Source: Granulicella rosea
Lineage (GTDB): Bacteria > Acidobacteriota > Terriglobia > Terriglobales > Acidobacteriaceae
Direction of reading: 5' to 3'
Assembly: GCF_900188085.1 (NCBI RefSeq)
Contig: NZ_FZOU01000002.1
Coordinates: forward strand, 248,001-312,000
DNA length: 64,000 nt
The notes beneath the pieces were generated by a model that did not search any database, had not been told where the DNA came from, and saw only the letters and a program-made list of their open reading frames with translations. Below, in pieces: positions 55,746-63,848 of this stretch. How positions within the stretch are numbered: the stretch's first letter is position 1; the number at the start of each line of letters is the position of its first letter. The translations under genes and the position numbers were made by a program.

Positions 55746-56165
55746 ATGCGCATCTCCAGCCTTACCGGACTTTTTCTGGCCGCCACACTCTCCGTCTCCA
55801 CCGCCTGCATCGCCCAGACCGCCGGTCAGGACATGAAGGCCGCCGGACATGACACCAAAGACGCGGCGAAGGACACCGGCCACGCCACCGACAAGGCCGC
55901 CCATGCGACCGTACACGGAACCAAGAAGGTCGCCCACAAGACCGCTCACGGTACGAAGGTAGCCGCCAAGGATACCGCGCACGGAACCAAGGTAGCGGCC
56001 AAGGACACCGCTCACGGAACCGAGGTCGCGGCGAAGGACACGGCCCATGGAACAAAGGTAGGCGCGGAGAAGGTCGGCCACGGCACGAAGGTTGCCGCGA
56101 AGGATACCGCCCACACCACCGAGAACGTCGGCGACAAGATCGTCGGCAAACCAGCCGATCACTAG
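55746..56165 (+). CDS. Exported 11-residue-repeat (LEA-like) protein
   Basis: 139 residues: signal peptide MRISSLTGLFLAATLSVSTACIAQ, then a low-complexity body rich in Ala, Lys, Thr, His, Gly and Asp. It is built on an 11-residue unit AHGTKVAAKDT, about six consecutive copies (AHGTKVAAKDT, AHGTEVAAKDT, AHGTKVGAEKV and so on) with degenerate copies on each side. Eleven-residue amphipathic repeats with this composition resemble plant group-3 LEA proteins, which protect membranes and proteins during drying. The homology is by pattern only. The His content is unusual. A terminator follows. Confidence 0.75.
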   Translation: MRISSLTGLFLAATLSVSTACIAQTAGQDMKAAGHDTKDAAKDTGHATDKAAHATVHGTKKVAHKTAHGTKVAAKDTAHGTKVAAKDTAHGTEVAAKDTAHGTKVGAEKVGHGTKVAAKDTAHTTENVGDKIVGKPADH

Positions 56166-56184
56166 ACTGATCGCACGACTGCAT

Positions 56185-56213
56185 AGGCCCGGCATTCATC
56201 TCGCCGGGCCTTT
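56185..56213 (+). terminator. Intrinsic terminator after the LEA-like gene
   Basis: Stem AGGCCCGGC (56185-56193) with GCCGGGCCT (56203-56211), nine-base loop, then TTC. It lies directly before the convergent heme A synthase gene. Confidence 0.8.
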
Positions 56214-56222
56214 CTCGTTGCA

Positions 56223-56252
56223 TTTTATCTTCGAAGAGGATCTGCTTCTATC
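56223..56252 (+). repeat. Dispersed palindromic repeat (copy 8), overlapping the end of the heme A synthase gene
   Basis: Plus-strand ATCTTCGAAGAGGATCTGCT matches the repeat core in its diverged form. On the minus strand it encodes the last residues A-D-P-L-R-R and the stop of the ctaA gene, so the repeat has become part of a coding region. Confidence 0.65.
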
Positions 56253-57172
56253 TTTTCGGGCCAAACTGCATCCGCCGAGAAGGCCACCAGCGCAATCCAG
56301 TACAGGTCCGCCCCGAGCAGATGCACCACCTGCAGCCAGGTTGGCGCGAGCAGCAGCACATCGAGCCCGCCCAGCGCGAACTGCAGTGCAATCGTCCCCA
56401 GCAGGATAGCCCGGTAGCGCGCCGTCAGCCGCATCGCCAGCAGCACGACGAAGACTGTCGCCACGACCGTCGCCGCCGGATGCAGCCAGCGCATCCGAAC
56501 CAGCGTCGGGGAACTGGCGGCGAAGTCCTCACGCAGGCCGGTCATCAGGTCGGTCGTGGGAAAGATCGTGTCCGCCAGCGCGGCCAGCGCGCCCATGGCG
56601 CCGACGAGGATGGTCGCCCAGACCGCAAGCCAGGCCAGCAGCCGGCCGTCCCGCACCGGAGCCACACCCCTGCGATCGCGGCCCAGAAACCACGCCGTCA
56701 GCGTCAACGCGCCCAGTAGCAGCAGGGTATTGGTAAAGTGGATCGCCTGCATGACCACGCGCATGGCCGAGGTATTTTTTTCAACCCACCCGCCCAGCAC
56801 AAGCGCCGCGCCCAGCAGCGCCTCCATCAGCAGCAGCAAGCCGGACGCCGTTGCAGCCTTACGCGCCAGGTGCCCCCGGGGCGTCCCTTTGAACGTCCAC
56901 ACGGCGAGCGCGATCACAAGAAACGTACAGATGCCGCTCATCGAGCGATGGGTAAACTCGACGATCGTCGTCAGCAGCGGATGATGCAGCGGCCACACCA
57001 TGCCGTTGCACAGCGGCCAGTTCTTACCGCAACCGGCGCCCGAACCGGTCGCTCGCACCACCGCGCCCCATAGCGCGACCAGCACCATGAAACCCAGCAC
57101 ACCCCACGCAAAGCCGGTCAGCGCCCGCGAGGCCTGCCGCTGCGATCTGCCCGCTATCGTTGCCGTCGTCAT
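56225..57172 (-). CDS. ctaA: Heme A synthase (CtaA/COX15)
   Basis: 315 residues, eight membrane helices. Hallmarks are VVRATGSGAGCGKNWPLCNG (extracellular loop with the cysteine pair), EFTHRSMSG (heme-ligand His), MQAIHFTNTLLLLG, WLHPAATVVATV and VHLLGADLYWIAL. The enzyme oxidises heme O to heme A, needed by the cytochrome oxidase encoded by the cox genes about 42 kb away in this window. No ctaB is visible here. The C-terminal seven or so residues derive from a dispersed repeat. It is divergent from nothing nearby; the TonB-C gene lies upstream on the same strand with about 40 bases between. Confidence 0.92.
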   Translation of the reverse strand: MTTATIAGRSQRQASRALTGFAWGVLGFMVLVALWGAVVRATGSGAGCGKNWPLCNGMVWPLHHPLLTTIVEFTHRSMSGICTFLVIALAVWTFKGTPRGHLARKAATASGLLLLMEALLGAALVLGGWVEKNTSAMRVVMQAIHFTNTLLLLGALTLTAWFLGRDRRGVAPVRDGRLLAWLAVWATILVGAMGALAALADTIFPTTDLMTGLREDFAASSPTLVRMRWLHPAATVVATVFVVLLAMRLTARYRAILLGTIALQFALGGLDVLLLAPTWLQVVHLLGADLYWIALVAFSADAVWPEKIEADPLRR

Positions 57173-57214
57173 GAATCCATTCTATCGACGCGAGCTGCCT
57201 CATGCTTGACGGAA

Positions 57215-58012
57215 TCAGACCGCGTCGAAGGTGACTTCGATGGCGAGTGTGACGCGCACGGGCTTGCCATCCTTTTCCGCCGGTTTGAACTGATACTTCC
57301 TCACCGCGTCGAGCGCCTTCTGATCCAGCCCGTACCCGAGCGGCCGCAACAGCCAGAGGGCATCGGGCTTCCCAGCCGGAGACACCTGAAAGACGACCCC
57401 CACATGCCCGTGGATGTTCTCGCGATTCGCCGCCTCCGTGGACTCGGGCGGAACGCTGAGGCTCAACTTCGGCGCCGTCACCCCAGGCGTCTTCGGGTCG
57501 ATGCTGACAGGATCGCTATCGGCCGCCTGCGACCCGGTCTCAACCCGAGGCGTGGTGATGCCATAGAATCCCCGGATCCAGTTCGGCAGACCCGCCAGAC
57601 CGGCGGCGCGATCCGGATAAAAGAGCGCATCCTGCAAGGCAGGGAAGACGGTCGCGGGGTCGGCGGCGCCCAGTTCGATCTCCAGCCGCATCTCGATCGG
57701 CGCGGCTGGCGTGAAGGTGCTCGATTTTTTGTCGTACACGAGCACGTTGCGAATGCCTTCGACGATCAGATGGCCCTTCTTGAACCGTACCGACTTCGTC
57801 GAAAACTCCCCCAGCGTCTGCCCATGCGGCGCGGTCACGGCGAGCTTTCCGTCCGCCCAGGTGTAGTTCGCAACGGCATCCGCGGAGTAGCTCCGAAGCT
57901 CCAGCGGATGCGCCTTCAGCGCCTTCTCCAAATCGGGCGCGTTCGTCTGCGCCACACTCATGCGGGTCAACAAGAGCCCGCAGGCGATCAACCATCCAGC
58001 CATCGGTTTCAT
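57215..58012 (-). CDS. Secreted protein with C-terminal TonB-like domain
   Basis: 265 residues. Signal peptide MKPMAGWLIACGLLLTRMSVA. The middle 150 residues are beta-rich without a known motif. The C-terminal about 90 residues match the TonB C-terminal fold: ENIHGHVGVVFQVSPAGKPDALWLLRPLGYGLDQKALDAVRKYQFKPAEKD-type pattern (conserved G-x-V, strand-helix-strand, Y-x-F-x-P). There is no N-terminal membrane anchor or Pro-rich spanning region, so it is not a classical energy transducer; it may be a secreted accessory protein. Many such paralogs occur in Acidobacteriota. Confidence 0.8.
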   Translation of the reverse strand: MKPMAGWLIACGLLLTRMSVAQTNAPDLEKALKAHPLELRSYSADAVANYTWADGKLAVTAPHGQTLGEFSTKSVRFKKGHLIVEGIRNVLVYDKKSSTFTPAAPIEMRLEIELGAADPATVFPALQDALFYPDRAAGLAGLPNWIRGFYGITTPRVETGSQAADSDPVSIDPKTPGVTAPKLSLSVPPESTEAANRENIHGHVGVVFQVSPAGKPDALWLLRPLGYGLDQKALDAVRKYQFKPAEKDGKPVRVTLAIEVTFDAV

Positions 58013-58042
58013 GGTCGATAGACTAACATCTTTCCCGCAGCG

Positions 58043-58864
58043 TCAACCCGCCAGCTCGGCCGCTCGCTCGGCCGAACGCTTCACCGCGTTGATCAGCGTC
58101 GCGCGCAGGCTGCCCTCTTCAAGGGCCAGGATGCCCGCAACTGTTGTGCCATTTGGAGTTGTCACCATATCCTTCAACGCGGCCGGGTGCAGGCCGGTTT
58201 CGAGCACCATCTTCGCCGCGCCTTCCACCGTCTGCGCCGCCAGTACGGTCGCGACATCGCGCGGCAGGCCGACGTTCACGCCGCCCTCGGCCAGCGCCTC
58301 GATCATGATGAAGACATAGGCCGGCCCGGAACCCGAGAGTCCCGTAACGGCGTTCATCAGGCGCTCCGCCACGACCACCGTGCGACCAACCGCGCCGAAG
58401 AGCCGCTCCGCCACGGCAACCTGTTCGTCCTGCACAAAGCGGCCGGCGCATAACGCCGTCACGCCCGCCAGCACCTGCGAGGGCGTGTTGGGCATGGCGC
58501 GGATCACCGCAACCTCGCCGCCCGCCGCTCCTTCGATCGCCGCCGTCGTAATGGAGGCCGCCACCGAGACCAGCAGCGCGCCGGGCTTCAACACCGGCGC
58601 GATCTGCTTGACCACGCTAAGGATGAACATCGGCTTTACACCCAGCAGGATCACGTCGGCGTTGCGCGCGGCCTCGACGTTGTCGGTCGTCACGGTGACG
58701 CCGTACTTTGCCGAAAGCTCCTCCGTGCGGCTCTCGTGCAGCACCGTCGCGGTCACATCCGTCGCGTCCAGCAGCCCGCTCTTCACGAACGCCTGCAGCA
58801 GGATTCCGCCCATCTTACCCGCGCCCAGCACTGCGACGCGCAGCTTCAACTTGTTCTCGCTCAT
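58043..58864 (-). CDS. proC: Pyrroline-5-carboxylate reductase
   Basis: About 273 residues. Rossmann motif RVAVLGAGKMGGILLQAF at the N-terminus, then LGVKPMFILSVV and VIRAMPNTPSQVLAGVTAL. The substrate-binding block is AVTGLSGSGPAYVFIMIEAL with DMVTTPNGTTVAGILALEEG near the C-terminus. ProC makes proline from pyrroline-5-carboxylate with NADPH. All family blocks are present. The ATG at 58864 (MSENKLKL) is preferred, with 58873 also possible. The truncated DUF885 gene starts upstream on the same strand and ends 21 bases before the proC start. Confidence 0.95.
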   Translation of the reverse strand: MSENKLKLRVAVLGAGKMGGILLQAFVKSGLLDATDVTATVLHESRTEELSAKYGVTVTTDNVEAARNADVILLGVKPMFILSVVKQIAPVLKPGALLVSVAASITTAAIEGAAGGEVAVIRAMPNTPSQVLAGVTALCAGRFVQDEQVAVAERLFGAVGRTVVVAERLMNAVTGLSGSGPAYVFIMIEALAEGGVNVGLPRDVATVLAAQTVEGAAKMVLETGLHPAALKDMVTTPNGTTVAGILALEEGSLRATLINAVKRSAERAAELAG

Positions 58865-58885
58865 GCTGAACACCTTACCACTGGG

Positions 58886-59680
58886 CTACTTTGCGGGGGC
58901 AAGCTGCGCGCTCAGAAAGCGTCCCAGCCGTGCGTAGGCGGGCAGCACATCGTCCTGAATGGCGGCGAGCGTCTCCTCCGAGATGCGGCTCTTCTGCGCC
59001 GGGGGGAAACTCGCCGGAAAGCGCTTCAGCGGCGCGGCAAAGACGCTGGCCTCGGGCTTCTGCGCGGCCACGGCGTTCACCTGGGCGAGCACTTTTTCGA
59101 CCAGCGTGGCCTCGATGCCATGCCCCTCGTCCGAACTCAGTTGCAGGTTCGTCACCGCCTGGCGCAGCTCGTCGGGAATCTTCTTCAACCGTGCGATGTA
59201 GTCGTCGTAGTCCTTCGCGGTCTCGAGTGGAATGTGGCTGGGCAGCTCGGCCAGGCGAACCTGTACGCCGGTCTCGGGGTCGATCGGCATCTGCCAGCTC
59301 TTGCGCGCGCCCGCGCTCTGCTCCGCGATGAGCGCCTGCTGCAGCTTGTCGGCGGCGGCCTTATCCTGCGGGTTCAGAGTCGCGGGATCGATGCCTGCAA
59401 GCCGGACGAGGAAGTTGCGCCCGCGCTCCAGCTTCGCGTTGGCCTCGCGCGGAGAGAGGTCCGAGAGCTGATCGTTATATCGCCTGTCGCCGAGCGACGA
59501 GGCCAGCTCGGGCGAGTGCTTCAGCTCATCCTCGCGGTAGTCGCGCAGGAGACCCGCAAGCTCTTTATTCTGGACGGCGGGAGCGCCGGTCTGGATACTG
59601 CTTTGGGCGCCAGCCAGGCCCATCGTGGAAACACACAACGCAAACGACAAAACGAGAGGCAGACGACGAGACAAGAACAT
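58886..59680 (-). CDS. Secreted DUF885-like protein, N-terminal part only (truncated)
   Basis: 264 residues with a signal peptide (MFLSRRLPLVLSFALCV...GLAGAQ). The sequence matches the N-terminal helical part of DUF885 enzymes: YREDELKHSPELASSLGDRRYNDQLSDLSP, LEKVLAQ-type helices and FPASFPPAQKSRI, TLAAIQDDVLPAYARLGRFL. Full-length DUF885 proteins are about 560-600 residues and their metal site (HExxxPGH-like) lies in the missing C-terminal half. The frame stops just where the second half would begin. Without the metal site it is unlikely to be an enzyme; it may be a decayed gene or a shortened binding protein. It is followed closely by proC. Confidence 0.7.
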   Translation of the reverse strand: MFLSRRLPLVLSFALCVSTMGLAGAQSSIQTGAPAVQNKELAGLLRDYREDELKHSPELASSLGDRRYNDQLSDLSPREANAKLERGRNFLVRLAGIDPATLNPQDKAAADKLQQALIAEQSAGARKSWQMPIDPETGVQVRLAELPSHIPLETAKDYDDYIARLKKIPDELRQAVTNLQLSSDEGHGIEATLVEKVLAQVNAVAAQKPEASVFAAPLKRFPASFPPAQKSRISEETLAAIQDDVLPAYARLGRFLSAQLAPAK

Positions 59681-59704
59681 GCCCCAGTCTACCGCCTCCG
59701 TGGG

Positions 59705-60685
59705 CTACGACGCCGCGTCCAGCATCCGGTAGAGCGTCGAACGGCTGATCCCCAGCAGCTCGGCCGCGCGCACCTTGTTGCCCGCGCAGCGCGAGAGCAC
59801 ATCCACTACATGCCGCCGCAGCACATCCTCCAGCCGCTCGACCGCCGGCGACGCGGCGAGTTCGAGGCCGGCCTGAATCCGCTCCTCGCGCTGGGCCAGC
59901 TCGGGCAGATGCTGCACCAGTACCGCGCCTGCTCCGTCGCCGCCTTCGCGCGCCGCGGTGAAGAGCGCCTGCTCGACGACCTCGCGCAACTCTTCGAAGT
60001 TCCCCGGCCACGCATGCGCCATCATCCGGTCGATGGCGTCTTCGGCGATGTGGCTGATTTCCCGGCCCTTGCCTGAGTCCTGATAGCGTTTCAGCAGCGC
60101 CGCACACGAAGCCTGCAGATCCTCGGTCCGTTCTCGGAGCGGCGTCAGCCGAATCTCCACCACCGAGATTCGCCCGTAGAGATCCTGCCGAAACTGCCCG
60201 GTCGAGGTCAGCGTGCGCAGGTCGCTCAGACTCGATGCAATCACCCGCGTCTCCGCCGTGCGCGCCTTCACCATGCCGTCGAGCTTCTGCAGCCGGACCA
60301 GCATCTGCGCCTGCAGGGGCAGGGGCAGGCGCTCGATCTCCTGGATAAACAGCGTGCCGCGCTGCGCGGACTCCATCAGATCCTTGTATTCGTCCCCGGC
60401 GCTCATCCACTCCAGCGCAGGACAGAGCACGAACGGCCCGGCCGCAACGGGACTGAGCGAGTGCAGCCGCCGCGCCGCAGCCTCCCGGCCCGTGCCGCGT
60501 TCGCCGATCAGCAGGGCAGTGCGGAAGTAGGGCGCCAGCCGTTGAAGCTGAGAGCGCAACCGCTGGACGGCCAGCCCGTCGCCAAGCAGGGCCAGATCCT
60601 TCCAATCCTCGCGAACCGCCGCGGCGCGGGCGGATTCGGGGAAGACAATATCGCTGGGTACGGGGATGGATAAGAGGTTCGCCAT
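59705..60685 (-). CDS. Fis-type regulator with degenerate sigma-54 activator AAA+ domain
   Basis: 326 residues. The AAA+ domain resembles bacterial enhancer-binding proteins (about 45-260), but key residues are changed. Walker A reads GERGTGRE with Arg for the usual Lys. The GAFTGA loop that contacts sigma-54 is missing, and Walker B is TLFIQEIERL with Gln in place of Asp. The R-finger block FRQDLYGRISVVEIRLTPL is kept. A Fis-type helix-turn-helix ends the protein (NKVRAAELLGISRSTLYRMLD). It probably binds DNA without activating sigma-54, perhaps as a repressor or oligomerisation platform. No receiver domain. Confidence 0.85.
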   Translation of the reverse strand: MANLLSIPVPSDIVFPESARAAAVREDWKDLALLGDGLAVQRLRSQLQRLAPYFRTALLIGERGTGREAAARRLHSLSPVAAGPFVLCPALEWMSAGDEYKDLMESAQRGTLFIQEIERLPLPLQAQMLVRLQKLDGMVKARTAETRVIASSLSDLRTLTSTGQFRQDLYGRISVVEIRLTPLRERTEDLQASCAALLKRYQDSGKGREISHIAEDAIDRMMAHAWPGNFEELREVVEQALFTAAREGGDGAGAVLVQHLPELAQREERIQAGLELAASPAVERLEDVLRRHVVDVLSRCAGNKVRAAELLGISRSTLYRMLDAAS

Positions 60686-60750
60686 GGGCCTGTCACTTAC
60701 ATCGGCAGAGAGCCGCTAGCAGTTGAAGGTCCAAACCGAAATTCCCGCGC

Positions 60751-60787
60751 AAAAAGAGAAGGGCGGAGGCCCGTTTGAGCCTCCGCC
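60751..60787 (-). terminator. Intrinsic terminator after the bacilliredoxin gene
   Basis: On the minus strand GGCGGAGGC (60787-60779), loop, GCCTCCGCC (60770-60762), followed by CTTCTCTTTTTG. It ends transcription of the bacilliredoxin gene before the Fis-type regulator. Confidence 0.8.
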
Positions 60788-60813
60788 ACGGAGCATTCTT
60801 TGTTTACCGTAAT

Positions 60814-61239
60814 TTACGCGGTAGTCTTCGTGCAGTAGGTGTCGAAGGCGCGCGCCAGCTCCTGCGCGATCGCCGGCGCGGTCGAGGTCTCGATCGCCGA
60901 GCGCTGCATCAGGTAGACCAACTGGCCGTCGCGCAGAATCGCAATCGCCGGCGAGGTGGGCGGATGACCCGCAAAGTAGCCGCGCGCACGCTCGGTGGCC
61001 TCACGATCCTGACCCGCGAACACCGTGACCGCATGATCCGGCTTGGTGGTGTGCTGCATCGCCAGACGCACGCCCGGACGCATCTTGCCCGCCGCGCAGC
61101 CGCAGATCGAGTTCACCACCAGCATCGTCGTACCCGGCTGTGCGATGGCGGTATCGACCTCCGCCGCCGTGCGAGCTTCCTTCACACCGGCGCGACCAAG
61201 CTCCTCGCGCATCGGAATCACCATAATCTCTGGATACAT
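60814..61239 (-). CDS. Bacilliredoxin (BrxA/BrxB family)
   Basis: 141 residues. The signature NSICGCAAGKMRPGVRLA carries the CGC active site, and VFAGQDREATERARGYF and PPTSPAIAILRDGQLVY are further family blocks. Bacilliredoxins remove bacillithiol from proteins in Firmicutes; in Acidobacteriota the matching low-molecular-weight thiol is a reasonable inference. The start at 61239 has GAGGAGG 8 bases upstream. It is divergent from murB with about 100 bases between starts. Confidence 0.92.
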   Translation of the reverse strand: MYPEIMVIPMREELGRAGVKEARTAAEVDTAIAQPGTTMLVVNSICGCAAGKMRPGVRLAMQHTTKPDHAVTVFAGQDREATERARGYFAGHPPTSPAIAILRDGQLVYLMQRSAIETSTAPAIAQELARAFDTYCTKTTA

Positions 61240-61338
61240 CGTGCTACCTCCTCGGCGCCGCAAAGCGCGGCCGTCCAACCGATTGTAACTGTTTCGCCAA
61301 CATCGCGCCCAGTCGCCCTTCGCGTACTCTGGAACGAG

Positions 61339-62382
61339 ATGCAGATCGAAGAACAAATTCCGCTGGCGCCCTATACGACGCTGCGCATTGGCGGCCCGGC
61401 ACGCTTCTTCTGCCATGCCGCCACGCCCGAGGAGCTGCTCGACGCCGTCGCCTTCGCCCGGAAGCGCCATGTCGGCATCTTTGTGCTGGGCGGGGGCAGC
61501 AATCTGCTTGTCTCGGACGCGGGCTTCGACGGACTGGTCATTCATCTGCAGTTCAACGGTCCTATCGTCTTTATCCCGGATGGCGACGCCGTGCTGTGCG
61601 ATGTCGACGCGGGTACGCCGTGGAACGACTTCGTCCAGGAGGTCTGCGCGGTCGGGCTGGGCGGTGTCGAGTGCCTCGCCGGAATCCCCGGACTGACCGG
61701 CGGCACGCCCGTCCAGAATGTCGGCGCCTACGGACAGGAGGTCGCGCAGACGATCGTGCGCGTGACGGTTCTCGACCTCGAAACCCTTCATTTTGAGGAG
61801 CTTGGCTCAGAACACTGCGGCTTCGCTTATCGCACGAGCATCTTCAACACCACGCATCGCGGCCGTTATATCGTCACCTCGGTGCGCTTCCGCCTGACTC
61901 CCGGCGCCCGGCCCAACCTGACCTATGCCGACCTGAAGCGCCACTTTGGCGACGATCAGCCGACGCTGGTTGAAACCTACGATGCCGTCCGCCAGATTCG
62001 CCGGTCCAAGGGCATGCTGCTAGTCGACGAAGAGCCGGACAGTCGCAGCGCTGGATCGTTCTTCAAGAATCCCGTCGTCCCTCTGGCTGCCTTGTCCGCG
62101 ATCGCCGAGCGACTCAACATGACCGAGGAGGCGATCCCGAACTGGCCGGCAGGCGGGGGAAGGACGAAGCTGCCGGCAGCCTGGCTGCTCGACCAGGCTG
62201 GCTTCCACCGGGGGTACGAGATGGGGCATGCCGGCATCTCCAGCCGCCACACACTCGCACTCATCAACCGCACGGGGCTTGCGACATGCGCCGACATCTG
62301 CCAACTGCGCGACGCCATCGTCGCCGAGGTTGCTGCGCGATTCGGCATCCAGCTCGAACAGGAGCCGGTCTACCTGCGTTAA
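61339..62382 (+). CDS. murB: UDP-N-acetylenolpyruvoylglucosamine reductase
   Basis: 347 residues. FAD-binding signatures TLRIGGPARFF, GGGSNLLVSDAGF and GIPGLTGGTPVQNVGAYGQEV are present. The substrate-binding loop region has CGFAYRTSIFN (the tyrosine-containing loop of type I, E. coli-like MurB) and the catalytic serine block SAGSFFKNP. MurB reduces enolpyruvyl-UDP-GlcNAc to UDP-MurNAc for peptidoglycan. The start at 61339 follows GGAACGAG. The open frame continues upstream but lacks homology there. Normal length. Confidence 0.95.
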   Translation: MQIEEQIPLAPYTTLRIGGPARFFCHAATPEELLDAVAFARKRHVGIFVLGGGSNLLVSDAGFDGLVIHLQFNGPIVFIPDGDAVLCDVDAGTPWNDFVQEVCAVGLGGVECLAGIPGLTGGTPVQNVGAYGQEVAQTIVRVTVLDLETLHFEELGSEHCGFAYRTSIFNTTHRGRYIVTSVRFRLTPGARPNLTYADLKRHFGDDQPTLVETYDAVRQIRRSKGMLLVDEEPDSRSAGSFFKNPVVPLAALSAIAERLNMTEEAIPNWPAGGGRTKLPAAWLLDQAGFHRGYEMGHAGISSRHTLALINRTGLATCADICQLRDAIVAEVAARFGIQLEQEPVYLR

Positions 62383-62399
62383 GCGTTCCTGTCTTTCTT

Positions 62400-62430
62400 G
62401 GTTGTCATCCTTGCAGAGGATCTGCTGTCC
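62400..62430 (+). repeat. Dispersed palindromic repeat (copy 9), overlapping the end of modC
   Basis: Contains GTCATCCTTGCAGAGGATC. On the minus strand it encodes the last residues T-A-D-P-L-Q-G and the TGA stop of modC. It also lies just after the murB stop, so it may separate the convergent transcripts. Confidence 0.65.
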
Positions 62431-63184
62431 GTCCGAGCAAGCCCAGCAGCCGCTCCCGCTCCGCGGCCAGCACAATCTCCGCCGGACCAACGGCGACGAT
62501 CCTTCCGTTCTCCATCCGCATCACCTCGGCGCCGGTGGCGAATACCTCGCCGATGTCGTGGGTCACCATCAGGATCGGAGCACCCTGTTTTGCCTGCCAC
62601 TCCTTCAATCCGGCGATCAACTCGTCCCGCAGGACGCCGTCCATGCCGGTGAAGGGTTCGTCCAGCATCAACAGGCGACCGAAGCCGGCGGCGATAGCGC
62701 GCGCGATCGCCACGCGCTGACTCTCTCCGCCTGAGAGCTGACTTGGCATTTTGTAGAGCAGCGGCGAGATGCGGCAGAGCTCGACGACCGAGTCAAGAAG
62801 GGCAAAATGCTTATCCAACGACTGCCGGTTACGTTCTGGAGTCGGCATGCCATATTGAAGATTGAGAATCACGCTCCGGTTCGGAAACAAGGCAGGCCGT
62901 TGCGCGACCAGTCGTACCGCCCGAAGGTGCGGCGGAATCATGATGCGCCGTGAGGTGTCCGTGAGGACGACCTTCTGCTCGCCGTAGCGCAGGGCGACCC
63001 GGCCAGTGTTCGGCGCCGCCAACCCGGCGATCATACGCAGAATCGTGCTCTTGCCTGCGCCGGAGGGTGCGAACAGGACCGTCCACGGCTTGGTCAGCTC
63101 GAAGCGCACGTCGAGCGAGAGTGGCCCTGTCCGGTGGCTAAGTTCGACCTCATGGTGAAAGCTCGTTTCAGGAGCCTGACTCAA
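62405..63184 (-). CDS. modC: Molybdate ABC transporter ATP-binding protein
   Basis: 259 residues. Walker A is FAPSGAGKSTILRMIAGL, the Q-loop is VAQRPALFPNRS, the ABC signature is QLSGGESQRVAIARA, and Walker B is RLLMLDEPFTGMDGV with the switch His in VTHD. The usual molybdate-binding TOBE domain at the C-terminus is missing, so this is a short version. A TTG start at 63184 overlaps modB by 17 bases and has GGAGGGG directly upstream; other starts would lack a ribosome site. The C-terminal residues come from a dispersed repeat. Operon order is modA-modB-modC. Confidence 0.88.
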   Translation of the reverse strand: MSQAPETSFHHEVELSHRTGPLSLDVRFELTKPWTVLFAPSGAGKSTILRMIAGLAAPNTGRVALRYGEQKVVLTDTSRRIMIPPHLRAVRLVAQRPALFPNRSVILNLQYGMPTPERNRQSLDKHFALLDSVVELCRISPLLYKMPSQLSGGESQRVAIARAIAAGFGRLLMLDEPFTGMDGVLRDELIAGLKEWQAKQGAPILMVTHDIGEVFATGAEVMRMENGRIVAVGPAEIVLAAERERLLGLLGRTADPLQG

Positions 63185-63839
63185 CGCCCCTCCAGCCTCG
63201 TCGCGTGTAGATTGCCAGTAATGCGACGACCGAAAACGCCACGAGCACCAGCGCCGTCCGGCTGGCATCCGCGTACTGCGCGTCCTGCACCTGGTCGAAG
63301 ATCGCGACCGACAGCGTCCGCGTTCGGCCGGGAATATTGCCGCCCAGCATCAGCACCACGCCGAACTCGCCGACCGTGTGGGTGAAGCTGAGCACCGCGG
63401 CGGTCACCAGCGCAGGACGCGACATCGGCAGCACGACGTCGAAGAACGAACGCAGCGGCGACGCGCCCAGCATGCTCGCCGCTTCGACATACTCCCGGCC
63501 GATCGACTGAAATCCAGCAACCAGCGGCTGCACAGCGAAGGGAAGCGAGTACAGAATCGACCCCAGCAGCAGCCCCGCAAAACTGAACGCCAGCGAATGC
63601 CCCAGCATGCGGGTGACGGCTCGACCGACCGGCGTCAGCGGTCCCAATCCCACCAGCAGGTAGAAGCCGATCACCGTCGGCGGTAAAACCAGCGGCAGCG
63701 CCACCACCGCCTGCACCAGCGCCCGCGCTACGCCGGAGCCCGAGGCGATCCACCAGGCCAGCGGCAGCGCCACGGCCAGCAGCACGACCGTCGTCGTCCC
63801 CGCCAGCCGCAACGTCAACCAGAGCGCCTCAGTATCCAT
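63168..63839 (-). CDS. modB: Molybdate ABC transporter permease
   Basis: 223 residues, about five to six membrane segments. The binding-protein-dependent permease signature EYVEAASMLGASPLRSFFDVVLPMSRPALVTA-type EAA loop is visible around residue 120-150, with VALPLVLPPTVIGFYLL as an early helix typical of ModB. It forms the channel of the molybdate importer, feeding molybdenum-cofactor enzymes. It lies 9 bases from modA and overlaps the modC start. Confidence 0.93.
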   Translation of the reverse strand: MDTEALWLTLRLAGTTTVVLLAVALPLAWWIASGSGVARALVQAVVALPLVLPPTVIGFYLLVGLGPLTPVGRAVTRMLGHSLAFSFAGLLLGSILYSLPFAVQPLVAGFQSIGREYVEAASMLGASPLRSFFDVVLPMSRPALVTAAVLSFTHTVGEFGVVLMLGGNIPGRTRTLSVAIFDQVQDAQYADASRTALVLVAFSVVALLAIYTRRGWRGVESGS

Positions 63840-63848
63840 CTCGGCAGT

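Noticed and set aside
55890..56120. Possible CRISPR-like array
   Set aside because: The 33-base repeats are codons of the 11-residue LEA-like units in an open frame, with no spacers between them.
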